Shown: positions 36,921 through 46,813, counted from the stretch's first letter. The stretch is DNA of 64,000 nt from Micromonospora sp. WMMD1102 (GCF_029626265.1 NZ_JARUBN010000001.1:8063001-8127000), one strand, 5' to 3'. The notes: generated by a model from the letters alone, not told the origin. A program made the numbers and translations.

Positions 36921-37517
36921 GTGACCGTCATACTGCGGGCGGAACCGACAACATCCGTCCCGGCTCTGTTGCTGCGGCCGTGGAACGGCGCGGACGCCGA
37001 GCCGCTGGTGGAGGCGTACCGTGATCCGACGTTGCGGCGGTGGACGAGGCTTCCGGTGGAGAGCTCGGAGGATGCGTTGCGCTGGCTGGCGGTGCAGCGG
37101 AACGGTTGGGCGGACGGCAGCCGGCTCAGTTTCGCGGTCGTGGCGGAGCAGCCGGACGGCTCGGACCGGTTGCTCGGCAACGTGGTGGTGAAGACGCCCG
37201 GCCAGGTCGTCGGGTTGCCCGAGGTCGGCTACTGGACGGCGGCGTACGCCCGGGGCCGGGGAGTCGCCTCCCGGGCGCTCGACGTCCTCAGCGGCTGGGC
37301 GTTCGACACCCTGGGCGTGGACCGGCTGGCGTTGCTGCACCAGGTTGACAATTCCGCCTCCTGCCGGGTCGCCGAGAAGACCGGCTACCGGTTCGACCGA
37401 ACGCTTCCGGCCCGGCCGCCATTCCCCCGGGACGGGCACCTGCACCTGCGCCCGGCCACCCCGCGACAGTCCCCGGTCCCCCGTCCGCTCATCGGCGGCG
37501 GTGTGCCTGCCCCTTAA
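36921..37517 (+). CDS. GNAT family N-acetyltransferase (RimJ-like)
   Basis: The protein is 198 aa from GTG 36921 with GGAGGG seven bases before. It contains LLLRPWNGADAEPLVEAYRD at the start, GYWTAAYARGRGVASRALDV as the acetyl-CoA pyrophosphate loop (R-G-x-G-V-A), and LALLHQVDNSASCRVAEKTGYRF, the C-terminal motif B region. It resembles enzymes acetylating protein N-termini or antibiotics, but the substrate is unknown. It is the last intact gene before the decayed zone at 37.5 kb. Confidence 0.88.
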   Translation: MTVILRAEPTTSVPALLLRPWNGADAEPLVEAYRDPTLRRWTRLPVESSEDALRWLAVQRNGWADGSRLSFAVVAEQPDGSDRLLGNVVVKTPGQVVGLPEVGYWTAAYARGRGVASRALDVLSGWAFDTLGVDRLALLHQVDNSASCRVAEKTGYRFDRTLPARPPFPRDGHLHLRPATPRQSPVPRPLIGGGVPAP

Positions 37518-37565
37518 CATGCGCCGAGCAACCCCTCGCGCGTAGAGGGGTCGGTTCATGGCGCG

Positions 37566-37722
37566 CCAACGGCTGGCCCAGGCCGACCCGGCGCATCACG
37601 CCGAACCCGAAGCGACGGATCGACGAGCCGGCGGTACTCCTCGGTGACCGGGAATTCTCTACTGTGGATCTGCTGGCCGGGTACTCGGTGCGGTCGTCGA
37701 GGCGGTCGGGTTCCTGCCGCCG
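37566..37722 (+). pseudogene. Fragment of an Hsp70-family gene, copy of 41868-42038
   Basis: This stretch repeats part of the Hsp70 gene at 41868-42038. Over the first ~112 positions (from GGCTGGCCCAGGCCGACCC) I count seven mismatches and a 2-nt gap. Nearer its end it lacks a further ~13 bases, so the reading frame is broken. It matches codons about 59-115 of the Hsp70-like protein. It has no start or stop of its own and is a remnant of a second copy, in direct orientation 4.3 kb away. Confidence 0.75.
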
Positions 37723-37742
37723 AGGGGTGTTGACGGCGACGG

Positions 37743-40649
37743 TCACGGGTTTCGAAACATGATCACGGTGTCCAGGTATGCCTCCACCATCCCGTCACGT
37801 ACCGTTCCGAGCCGGGCATAGCTGGTGGCACTGGCCTCCTCGTAGTCCCGGGCTGCGGCCATGCTTCCGGTCCTGCGCTCGATGTATCCGAGCAGCCGCA
37901 GCGCGGCTGCCTCACCGGCGGAATAGCCAGAGCGCGCCCCCAGGAACGGATTGCCGACGCGACGGCCGAGGCGCGGCGCGCCAGCGAACTCGTAGGAGTC
38001 GCAGGCCGGCTCGCCCGATCCGGGCGTTTACCTCGTCGGTTGGGTTGCCGGTGCGTTCGCAGAGTTCGAGGCCCGCCTCGAAGTGCTGGTCCGCGTCGTC
38101 GGGCTGGCCGAGAGCGGTGAGCGTCAGGCCGAGCGCGACCAGCGTCATCGCCTGGCCGGCCGGATCACCGCTGGCGACCCGGTAGTTGTGGCTCTCCCGC
38201 AGTACCACCGAGGCGGTCTTCCAGTCGCCGAGGCAGGTGTACACCTCGCCGAGGTTCAACAGCACGGCACCGCGGAAGGCGTCGCCATTGGGCAGGTGGT
38301 CGGCCAGCGCCAACGCGGCGTGAAACTGCTCGATCGCCAGATCCGGCTCTCGGGCGAAGTGGTGCGTGAGCCCGACGTTGAGCCGGAGCATCGCCTCACC
38401 GCCGTGGTCACCGAGCCGTTGGTTGATGGCGAAGGCGCGTTCGTACCGGTGTTTGGCCTCGTCGAACCGTCCGTCGTAAGCGTCTATCCGGACCAGGCTC
38501 GCCAGCGAACGCATCTCGCCCGTCTCGTCACCATGACGCTGCGCCACCTGGAGGCTCAACTCGCTCAGCCGCCGATCCACGTCGCGGTAGTGGCGTTTCG
38601 TCAGGTAGCCGTTGAGCGCCAGGTGAATCCGATTGGCGAACCGGCCGACCTCCCGGGCATGGTCCGCGGCCTGCGCGGCCAAGGAGAGCAGATTGGCCCG
38701 TTCGGACTCGATCCACCTGACCGCATCCTCGGGATCGGCCAGCGAAGTCGCCTCGGCACCGGTGGAGCCCAGGAAGGGTGTCTCGGAGAGGTGATCGCGC
38801 TGCGGCCGCAACAGGTTACCGGCGAGGCGGGCCGTACTGAACAGGTGTCGTAGGACGCGGTGGAGCACCTGTTCCGGCTCGTCGAAGGGCAGCTCGGTGG
38901 CGTAGAGCCGGACCAGGTCGTGCATCCGGTAGCGGCCGTTGCCCCGTGGACTGCCAGGTGCGTCCCCACCAGGCAGTCCACGACGTGCGTCGCCCGCTCG
39001 GTAGGCAACTCCAGGATGACCGCGACAAGCATCGGATCGAAGTCCGTCAGGTGCAGTTTGCCGATCGCCCGGAAGGCCCGCGCCGCCAGTTGTTCCGACT
39101 CGGACTCCGACTCGGCCAGGGCGAGGTAGCCGACCGCGAGGCTGGAGCGGATGGCCACGTCGCCGTGGCGCAGCTCGTCGAGCCGGTACCGCTCGTCGGC
39201 CAGTCGGGCGGCCAGGGCCGACGTGCTCAGGTCCGGCCGGTGCGCCAGTCGCGTCCCGGCGAGGCAGAGCGCGAGCGGGAGTCGTTCGCAGAGTTCGCTG
39301 ATGCCTCCCGCCTCGTCCTGGCCCAGGTCGTCGCGACGCGTGCCGGTGTAGGCCCGGAGCAACTGCACGGCTTCGTCGTCGGGGAGCCGGTCCACCGGAA
39401 GTTGCGCGGTCATCCCCGGCAGCAGCAGCGGTCGCCGGCAGGTGACCAGGGTGGTGCAGCCGCCACCGGCCGGCAGCAGTGCCCGGACCTGCGCACTGTC
39501 CAGCGCGTTGTCTAGGATGACCAGCACCTGGCGGTCCGCCGTGATCGACCGGAACAGCGCTGCGGCCTGGTCGACGGCGGCCGGGATCTCGTCACCGCTC
39601 CCGAACGCCCGCAGCAGCCGGCCCAGCGCGTCCAGCGGCGAGAGCGGGCGGGTGTCAGGCGTCGCGCCCTGTAGGTTGATGTACAGCTGGCCGTCGGCAA
39701 AGCGGGCGACCAGCTGGTGGGCGACGCGAAGCACCAGTGTGGACTTGCCTAATCCGGGAGCGCCGTGCAGCGCCACGGTCGCCGGTGGCCGGCTGGCGAC
39801 GTCGCGGAGCATGTCGAGTTCGTGCCGGCGGCCGGTGAAGGCAGGCTCGTCGGGTGGGAGCTGCCGGGGGACGGGCGACCGACGGCGGGCACCGACGGCC
39901 GGGGCGGCGGGGCGGCGGTGCAGTACGTCCTGTTGCAGCTGCCGCAGGCGGGGGCCGGGGTCGACGCCGAGACCGTCCCGGAGTGCCCGGCGTGCGTCGG
40001 CGAGCGCCGCCAGGGCCTGGGATGTGTCGCCGCCCTGGTGGAGGGCCTCCGCGAGCTGGGCCCAGGCCGCTTCGTGCAGCGGGTGGATCGCGAGATGCTC
40101 CCGGAGCGGACCCGCCAGCGCCGGACCCTAGCCGGCGGCGAGCCGGGCGGCGAACAAGTTCTCGACCACGGCCAGCTGTTGGCCGAGCAGCCGGTCCCGC
40201 GCGGCGCCGAGCAGCCGACCAGCGGGTACGTCCTCGAGCGGTTCATCCCGGCACAGTACGAGCGCTGGTGTGGACGCTGTCCCGAGGGCATCGACCTCCC
40301 CGACCGAGCCACGCTGGTCGGCCAGCTCCGTCAGACGGTCGAGGTCGATGTCGATGTCGAAATGCGTCCGGTCCAGGAGGAGCTGGTAGCGCCCGGCCCG
40401 ACAGCTGATCCTCCCCTCCGGAGCCAGCAGCCGCCGGACATTCGTGAGATAGCTGCGTAGATTGGCGATCGCCGACGGCGGAGGACCGCTGCCCCACAGC
40501 TCGTCGACGATCTGCTCCCGTGACAGGGTCTGCCTGCGATAGAGCAGCAACAACGCGAGCAGCGCCCGTTGTTTCGGCGGGCCCGTCGAAAGGGCGACAC
40601 CCGCTCGCCGCACGGTGAGCGGTCCGATGACACGTACTTCCAGCCGCAT
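37743..40649 (-). pseudogene. AfsR/SARP-type regulator, inactivated (one nonsense codon, two frameshifts)
   Basis: From ATG 40649 the product begins as a SARP DNA-binding domain (VRVIGPLTVRRAGVALS, KQRALLALLLLYRRQTLS) and BTAD domain, then meets TAG at 40128-40130. The same frame continues through the rest of BTAD into NB-ARC (HGAPGLGKSTLVLRVAHQL, LVILDNALDSAQVRALL). A frameshift at CCCC 38941-38944 moves the next part, starting RMHDLVRLYATELPF and then TPR repeats, into another frame until about 38020. A second shift returns it to the first frame, which ends LDTVIMFRNP and TGA at 37743. The architecture equals the intact 27818 protein. Three independent lesions argue for a real pseudogene. 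Confidence 0.85.
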
Positions 40650-41158
40650 CTTGGGCCCCCGATTCCCAGACGACATGGCGAATTTAGCTCCAGTGCCCTG
40701 CTCCTGCAATCGTCGGTTCAGGAGGGCGGACCCGCACCGGACGCCGTGGAGCGATGGCTTTCTGGTCCGGCGATGGTTGCGCTGTCTTCCCAGCAGCAGT
40801 GGCGAGTGACCGCCGATCACTGATGGTGATGTGACGATCACCAAGCGGCATCTAATCATGGTTTCCGGATTCTGTCGGACGCGGGTGTGCGCCTCGCCGG
40901 CCGCTACCCCGCCCCCCGCCGGCCTGTGGAAATGCCTGACGGGACGGAGAAGCATGTCCATCTCTATGCGCAGAAATATGCAGTCAATCCCTAGCCTTTT
41001 GCCTCATCGACAAAGAGGGGATTTTCGGCGCCCGTGTGGAACCCGCGGCGTCCGACGCGCGTGTTCCGCAATCGACCGGCAGCAGATTGTGGGTGGTGGT
41101 CCCGTCCGACGAGAAACGTCCGGCAATTCGTTTAGATGAAGATCGGGATGAGGATTCA
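40650..41158. other. 500-bp region upstream of the SARP pseudogene and the secreted peptide
   Basis: No open frame with a ribosome binding site was seen. The stretch is the divergent regulatory region of the SARP pseudogene and the peptide gene at 41159. Parts around 40980-41010 are AT-richer, as expected of promoters, but no -35/-10 pair is clear. Confidence 0.4.
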
Positions 41159-41368
41159 ATGAGTCATTACGGTCCAGGGCTGCTGCGGTCGCAGATTCTG
41201 CGGCCTGCCGTCGTCGCCGCTGTCGCCCTGTCTCTCGGTGGCGCTGTGCAGGTCGCGGCGACCGCAGTCGGGTCCTCGGCGACCGAGCCCGTCATCGCCC
41301 ATCAGGTGAAGCCCAATCTGAGCATTTACGAAACACCTGGGGTGGCAAGTGGACCCGGTGGCCGGTAA
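41159..41368 (+). CDS. Small exported peptide
   Basis: The protein is 69 aa from ATG 41159 with GATGAGGA upstream. It has a basic n-region (LLRSQILRP), a hydrophobic core AVVAAVALSLGGAVQVAATA and a small-residue cleavage region, leaving about 35 residues (SATEPVIAHQVKPNLSIYET and a Gly/Ser end). No Cys or known domain is present. It could be a signalling or surface peptide. Its neighbour at 41436 has a similar signal sequence, and the SARP pseudogene is divergent. Confidence 0.55.
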   Translation: MSHYGPGLLRSQILRPAVVAAVALSLGGAVQVAATAVGSSATEPVIAHQVKPNLSIYETPGVASGPGGR

Positions 41369-41435
41369 CTGAGATCCGTGCCTCACGCAAACCCCTCGAA
41401 ACAAAGACCCTCGAATGTATTGGAGAAAAATCCGT

Positions 41436-41691
41436 ATGCCAATCAGCAGGCGGAGCCCCCAGACTCCTGGCCGCCGCGCTCGGCGCGCTGACGATGCTGT
41501 CGTCCGTGGCTGTGGTCGGTGCCGGCGTCGACAGCGCGCGGGCGGCCGGTCCCCGGCCCGTCAGTCGACCGACTCCGGTCCGCGACGGACCTGTCGGCCC
41601 CGGTCGGGAGGTGCTCGTGCACTCGGCGGCAACTCCGGTGCCCGTACCATGCAGGGCCGGGCTACCCCTCGCCCGGCGGAGGAGTCAGGTC
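41436..41691 (+). pseudogene. Second exported-peptide gene, frameshifted
   Basis: ATG 41436, with GGAG about ten bases upstream, starts MPISRRSP, and the next frame after CCCCC at 41456-41460 continues as a hydrophobic signal core (RLLAAALGALTMLSSVAVVG) followed by SARAAG. Joining them needs removal of one C. The frame then stays open into the Hsp70 gene. It could be a secreted peptide similar to the one at 41159. The evidence is only the signal-like sequence. Confidence 0.3.
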
Positions 41692-43023
41692 ATGGCGGGT
41701 CAGGACGGCGGCTACGGGCTCGGCGTCGACCTCGGGACCTCGCACACCGTGGCGGTGCTGCGCTGGCCCGACGGCCGGACCAGGCCACTGCTCTTCGACG
41801 GGCAGCCGATCCTGCCGTCCGGCGTCTTCCTCGACGGCACCGGGCGGCCACACGTCGGGCGGGACGCCCAACGGCTGGCCCAGGCCGACCCGGCGCGTTA
41901 CGAGCCGAACCCGAAGCGACGGATCGACGAGCCGGCGGTACGCCTCGGTGACCGGGAGTTCCCCACTGTGGACCTGCTGGCCGGGGTGCTCGGCGCGGTG
42001 GCCGGCGCGGCGGTGGAGGCGGTCGGGTTCCTGCCGCCAGCCGTACTCAGCTATCCGGCCGGTTGGGGCGCCCGGCGCCGGGAGGCGCTGGCCGCCGCCG
42101 TCGCCCGGGCCGGCTGGCCGCCTGTCCGGACGGATCCGGCAGGGCGGACGGATCTGGCGGCCCGCTCCTCCGGCGGGACGCTGCTGGTGCCGGAGCCGGT
42201 CGCCGCCGCCCGCTACTTCGTCGACGTGCTGCGCCGGCCGGTGCCGGTCCGGTCCGCACTGGCCGTCTTCGACCTCGGCGGCGGCACCCTGGACGTGGCC
42301 GTGGTCCGCAACGAGGCCACCGACGAGACCGGTCGGCCGCGCTTCGTGGTGGTCGGTTCGGGCGGCGTCGCCGACCTCGGTGGGCTGGACCTGGACGCCG
42401 CCCTGGTCGAACACCTGGGCGGGCTGGTCCAGGCCGCGCATCCGCAGGTCTGGGAGCAGCTGCGCCAGCCGGCCACGGCGAGCCAGTGGCGCGCCCGCCG
42501 GCAGTTCTGGGACGACGTACGCGGAGCCAAGGAGATGCTGTCCCGGGCCGTGACCGCGCCGGTCCCGGTGCCCGGTGTCGAGCAGGCGCTGCACCTGACC
42601 CGGGACGAGTTGGAGAGGGTGGTCACCCCGCTGCTGCGCCGAGGGGTGCACGAGGCCGCGTCGGTGATCGCCAACTCGCGGCTGGGCGTCGACCAGTTCG
42701 CCGGGCTGTTCCTGGTCGGGGGTTCCTCCCGGGTTCCGCTGGTAGCCCGGATGCTGCACGCCGAACTCGGCATCGCGCCGACCGTACTCGAACAGCCGGA
42801 ACTGCCGGTCGCGGAGGGCGCGCTCGCCGAACTGCCGGTCCCGGCCGCCGTTGGCGGCGGCGCCCCGGCCCAGCATGGCGCCCCGGCCCAGCATGGCGGC
42901 CCAGGGGCGAATCCGGTCGCCGCCGGCAGCGTCGGGGTGCCGGGACAGTTCCGGGGGTACCAGGGGAAGGCCGCTGCGGTCTCCGCCCCGCCCGTGCCAG
43001 CCGGCGGCGCCGTACCGGGGGGG
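41692..43023 (+). CDS. Hsp70-family protein, N-terminal ATPase half of a frameshifted fusion gene
   Basis: ATG 41692 has GGAGGAG seven bases upstream. The first ~385 residues are an Hsp70/actin-fold ATPase: YGLGVDLGTSHTVAVLRWPD (phosphate 1), LAVFDLGGGTLDVAVVRN (phosphate 2) and GLFLVGGSSRVPLVARML (adenosine motif). It lacks the DnaK substrate-binding domain. A Pro/Ala/Gly linker follows, then a run of eight G at 43017-43024 after which protein-like sequence moves by one base. As read, the frame would run on to 44526 with nonsense sequence. With seven G it continues into the propeller half, giving about 900 aa. It may be inactive, phase-variable, or a sequencing artefact. Confidence 0.82.
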
Positions 43024-44398
43024 GCTGGCCGCTCTGGTACGCCGCCGCGCGTTCCTGGTCGGCGCCGGAGCGCTGCTCGGCCTGGTCGGGGTGGTGGTTG
43101 CGACGCTGCTCTACCTGAACCGCGATCCCTATCCCGGCCTCGACTTCGTGCCGTTCCGGGAGGTCGACCGGATCGCCACCCAGGAGAAGGACCCGTCCGT
43201 GTTCTTCACCGCCACCGCCGGCGACCGGGCGTACGGCGCCTACCAGCGGACCGACCGGCGGCTGGACATCGCGGTGCTGGACACCGAGTCGGCGAAGGTC
43301 GAGCGGTGGATCACCACGGAAGCCGGCGCCGAGCGGTGGAATTGGATCAAGGCGCTGCCGGACGTGCTGCTGGTCAAGGCGGACGTCGTCGGCAGCACCG
43401 ACTCGGGCGACCTGATCGCCTACGACCCGGCGAACGGTGCGAAACTGTGGAGCCGGCAGGTGCACGGCGCCGACGAGTTCTACTTCTTCGACAAGTACGT
43501 CGTGGTGCTCGACGGGACCGCCGACACGCTGGTCGGGATCAACGCCCGTACCGGCAGGGAGTGGAGACAGCCCAGCCCGAAGGGCGAGTACGACAGCGAC
43601 TCCGCCGTCTATCCGGTGCGGACCGTCCGGGAGGTGGGCGGGCCGGCCGGGTCGAGCGGGGACGCGGCGCTGCCGAACCGGGGGGACGAGCCGCGACTGG
43701 TGCAGATCGGCGCGGACGACTCGATCCGGGTCGTCGACGTGACGAACGGCAGGGTGCTGAAGAGCCGGCCCGACGCCGCCGACACCGACGACGTGGTGCT
43801 GGCGTACGAGGGGCAGCTCTTCGTGGCGCCGAAGGCCGACGGCTACGGGCTGGCCCGGTACGACCTGACCACCCTCGCCGCGCCGACCAGCATCTATCGG
43901 GCGGCGGACAAGAGCCGGCGGCCGACGGCCCTGCAACCCTGCGGCGAGCGGCAGGTCTGCCTGCTGGAGACCGCCGGGTCGGACGCCGCGACCACCGAAC
44001 TGCTGGCGGTCCGGACCGACCAGGACGACAGCCAGCGGGCTGCCTGGCGGAAGAAGGTGCCGCAGGCACAGGAGCTGCTGCCGGTCGGCGAACGCGCCCT
44101 GGTCCGGCTCGGCGTGACCGAACCGGTGTCGAAGCTCTTCGCCACCGACGGTGCCGAGAAGATGAGCCGGGACGGGATCGCCGCCCGGGTCGACGGTGGC
44201 AACCTGCTGGTCTTCGCCAAGGAGCCGGCTACGTACAGCCAGGACGTCAGCATCGCCGGGGTGGTCGCCGAATCCGGCGAACCGACCGAATTGGGGCAGC
44301 TCAAGGAGGTGGTGCCCGCCTCCTGTTCCTGGAACACCTCCGTCGTCGTCTGCGGTGCCCGCTCCGAGTTCGTCGTCGCCGGCTTCACCGCCGGATAG
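43022..44398 (+). CDS. Transmembrane beta-propeller half of the frameshifted Hsp70 fusion
   Basis: This is in the +1 frame relative to the Hsp70 half, with no start codon of its own near the join. A transmembrane segment (RRRAFLVGAGALLGLVGVVV) is followed by a domain with DRRLDIAVLDTESAKVERW, GDLIAYDPANGAKLWSRQ and LVGINARTGREWRQ, PQQ/WD-like blades, and two Cys pairs near the C-terminus. The expected product is a single-pass protein with a cytoplasmic Hsp70-like ATPase and an outside propeller, an unusual sensor-like build. It is related in blade style to the 8600 and 18441 proteins. Confidence 0.8.
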   Translation, partial: GLAALVRRRAFLVGAGALLGLVGVVVATLLYLNRDPYPGLDFVPFREVDRIATQEKDPSVFFTATAGDRAYGAYQRTDRRLDIAVLDTESAKVERWITTEAGAERWNWIKALPDVLLVKADVVGSTDSGDLIAYDPANGAKLWSRQVHGADEFYFFDKYVVVLDGTADTLVGINARTGREWRQPSPKGEYDSDSAVYPVRTVREVGGPAGSSGDAALPNRGDEPRLVQIGADDSIRVVDVTNGRVLKSRPDAADTDDVVLAYEGQLFVAPKADGYGLARYDLTTLAAPTSIYRAADKSRRPTALQPCGERQVCLLETAGSDAATTELLAVRTDQDDSQRAAWRKKVPQAQELLPVGERALVRLGVTEPVSKLFATDGAEKMSRDGIAARVDGGNLLVFAKEPATYSQDVSIAGVVAESGEPTELGQLKEVVPASCSWNTSVVVCGARSEFVVAGFTAG

Positions 44399-44576
44399 CC
44401 GAATTCGCACCGGCCACCGGCGGACCGGCCGGGGTGAACCGCCGCCGTTCGAGGTACACCCGTCCACTCAGGGGGCGGGTGATCCCGGCCCGATCGGGTA
44501 CGATCCTGATCCATCAATGTGCCTGAACTGCGGTTTGGGGCTCCGTCCTGCCCGGATCTTCCGCTCGAAGGTGAAC

Positions 44577-46364
44577 ATGACACCGCTTGAATCGTCAGGT
44601 CGTCCCTCGCCCGGGGACCGTCCGGTATGGTCGGCCACCTTCTTCCTCACCGCCCTGGCCGGTACGGCGGCCGTGGCCGCCGCGCTGCTCGGCGCCGACC
44701 CGCTCGGCCTGGTGGTCACCGCGCTGGCGGCCGGCGCCGCCGGTGCGACGCTTGTGCTGCTGGCCGTGCTCCGGCGCCACCAACAGGCCGCCCGGGTCGC
44801 TTCCGCCGGGCGTGAGTGGGAGTTCGAGCGGCAGGCGCGCGGCTACCAGCAGCAGTTGACCGATTACCGCCAGCAGTTGACGGAGTGCCAGCAGCAGTTG
44901 ACCGAGCGCGAGCAGCAGTTCACCGAGCGCGAGGCACAGTGGCGGGACCGGGCCGAGGCCCGCTCGGCGGCGGTCGACGACGCGCTCGAACACCTGCGCC
45001 GGGTCCGGCTTCCGGCGGTACTGGCCGGGGCGCCGGTGCCGGCCACCCCGCCGGACCGGATGCTGGCCGACCGGACGGCCGGACTGGTCGACGGGATCCT
45101 CGCCGAGGCGACGAGTGCGCTGAAGCGCTCGGACGAGCGCGAGGAGTCGCTGCGGCTCGCGGTGGTGGCGCTGTCCCGGCGGGTGCAGACGGCGGCGCAC
45201 TCCATCCAGGAGCAGGTCTCGCTGATGGCGGACCGGCACCAGCACGACCCGGACGTTGTGGAGTCGAGCATGCGGGTCGACCACGCCGCCGCGCAGCAGG
45301 CCCGGCACGCGCAGAGCCTGGCCGTGCTCTGTGGAGAGTGGCCGGGGCAGCAGTGGCAGGAGCCGCTGGCCATGGTGGACGTGGTGCGGGCCGCGTCGGC
45401 CCGGATCCTGGCGTACCAGCGGGTCGAGGTCTCCGGCGACCAGGACGTGGCCGTAGCCGCCGAGGTGGTGGAGCCGGTCATCCACCTGGTGGCGGAGTTG
45501 CTGGCCAACGCCACCCAGTCGTCGCCGCCGGCCACCGTCGTTCCGGTGACGGTGCGGCGGGTGCAGCGCGGCGCGGTCATCGAGATCGACGACGGTGGCG
45601 TCGGGATGGACGACCACCGGCTGGAGCAGGCCCGGGAGACGGTTTCCGGACGTCGTCCGGTCGGGCTGGGCGAGCTGGGCGAGATCCCGCAGACCGGGCT
45701 CGCCGTCGTCGGCCACTACGTACGGCGACACGGCTTCCGGGCGGATCTGAGCGAGTCCCCGTACGGCGGGCTGCGGGCGGTGGTGCTGATCCCGTCGAAG
45801 GTCGTCGAGACGGTGGACCCGCCGGAGGCGGTGGTGATGCGTCCGCCGGCCACGGTGCCGGCACATCCGCCGGCCGGCGCGCCGCAGCCGCAAGCGCCGC
45901 ACCGGGAGTGGGCGCGGGAGCCGGGACCGGCGCCGCAGCCGCACCGGGAGTCGGCGCCGCATCCGGCGTCAGGACCGCATCCGGCGTCAGGACCGCATTC
46001 GGCGTCAGGACCGCAGCCGGCGTCAGCGCCGGTGGTCGGATCGGAGCCGGTGGTGGCGGGGCCGAGGCCGGTGGTGGCCGAATCGGTCGACCCGGCGTCC
46101 GACACGACCCTGCCCCGCCGTCGGTCCCGCCGGGGCGAGGCCACGGCCGCCGCGGCGCCGTTCACCGGTCCGGCGGCGTCCACCGAGCCAGGACTGTCCA
46201 GCGGGCGGGCGGCGTCGACCGAGCCGGTGGCGTCCGCGGAGCCGACGCCGGAGCAGGCCGGTTCCTGGATGGGTGCCTTCATCTCCGGCGGTCGGGCCGG
46301 TGCCGGACGGGATCCGGAAGGCTCCAGCTGGCCGCCGACGACCACGAAGGATGACGAACGATGA
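44577..46364 (+). CDS. Conservon sensor histidine kinase-like protein (CvnA)
   Basis: The protein is 595 aa from ATG 44577 with GAAGG upstream. Two transmembrane helices lie at about 18-65, then a Gln/Glu-rich coiled coil (QQQLTEREQQFTEREAQWRD). A long helical region and a HATPase domain follow with ELLANATQSSPP (N box), IEIDDGGVGMDD (G1) and GLAVVGHYVRRHG (G2). The C-terminal 200 residues are Pro/Ala-rich and contain HPASGP-type repeats. CvnA proteins head conservons, membrane-linked signalling modules that resemble G-protein receptor systems. It is coupled to the Roadblock gene by an ATGA overlap. Confidence 0.93.
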   Translation: MTPLESSGRPSPGDRPVWSATFFLTALAGTAAVAAALLGADPLGLVVTALAAGAAGATLVLLAVLRRHQQAARVASAGREWEFERQARGYQQQLTDYRQQLTECQQQLTEREQQFTEREAQWRDRAEARSAAVDDALEHLRRVRLPAVLAGAPVPATPPDRMLADRTAGLVDGILAEATSALKRSDEREESLRLAVVALSRRVQTAAHSIQEQVSLMADRHQHDPDVVESSMRVDHAAAQQARHAQSLAVLCGEWPGQQWQEPLAMVDVVRAASARILAYQRVEVSGDQDVAVAAEVVEPVIHLVAELLANATQSSPPATVVPVTVRRVQRGAVIEIDDGGVGMDDHRLEQARETVSGRRPVGLGELGEIPQTGLAVVGHYVRRHGFRADLSESPYGGLRAVVLIPSKVVETVDPPEAVVMRPPATVPAHPPAGAPQPQAPHREWAREPGPAPQPHRESAPHPASGPHPASGPHSASGPQPASAPVVGSEPVVAGPRPVVAESVDPASDTTLPRRRSRRGEATAAAAPFTGPAASTEPGLSSGRAASTEPVASAEPTPEQAGSWMGAFISGGRAGAGRDPEGSSWPPTTTKDDER

Positions 46365-46765
46365 GCGCGAAGCAGGACCAGAGCTGGATGCTGGCCGAGG
46401 TGGTTTCGGTGCCGTACGTCCGGCACGCCGTGGTGCTCTCCGCCGACGGCCTGGCGATGGTCCGGTCCGAGCACACCGACCAGGACGTCGCCGACCGGCT
46501 CGCGGCGGCCTGCTCGGGACTGCAGTCCCTCGGCCGGAGCGTCGGCCGCGAGTTCGGCTCCGGCGGGCGCTCGCTCCGTTCGCTGCTGATCGAGTTCGAC
46601 GGCGGGTACCTCTTCGTCCGGCGGGCCGGCGACGGTTCGCACCTGGCGGTGGTGACCGAACCGGCCGTCGACCCGGCGCTCATCGCGCACCAGATGCAGG
46701 CCCAGGTCAACAGGATCGGTGAAGGCAACCTCGCCACGACGGCCCGGCACGGCGCCGAGGCATGA
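46361..46765 (+). CDS. Conservon Roadblock/LC7 domain protein (CvnB)
   Basis: The protein is 134 aa, ATGA-overlapping CvnA. The Roadblock fold is seen as DQSWMLAEVVSVPYVRHAVV, LSADGLAMVRSE, and LIEFDGGYLFVRRAGDGSHL. In conservons this protein is thought to act as GTPase-activating or scaffold partner for CvnD. Position and length are as in other conservons. Confidence 0.95.
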   Translation: MSAKQDQSWMLAEVVSVPYVRHAVVLSADGLAMVRSEHTDQDVADRLAAACSGLQSLGRSVGREFGSGGRSLRSLLIEFDGGYLFVRRAGDGSHLAVVTEPAVDPALIAHQMQAQVNRIGEGNLATTARHGAEA

Positions 46766-46813
46766 CCTCAGGCGGCGGGGTCGGCAGATGACGGACCGGA
46801 CCGGGGAGCGTCG

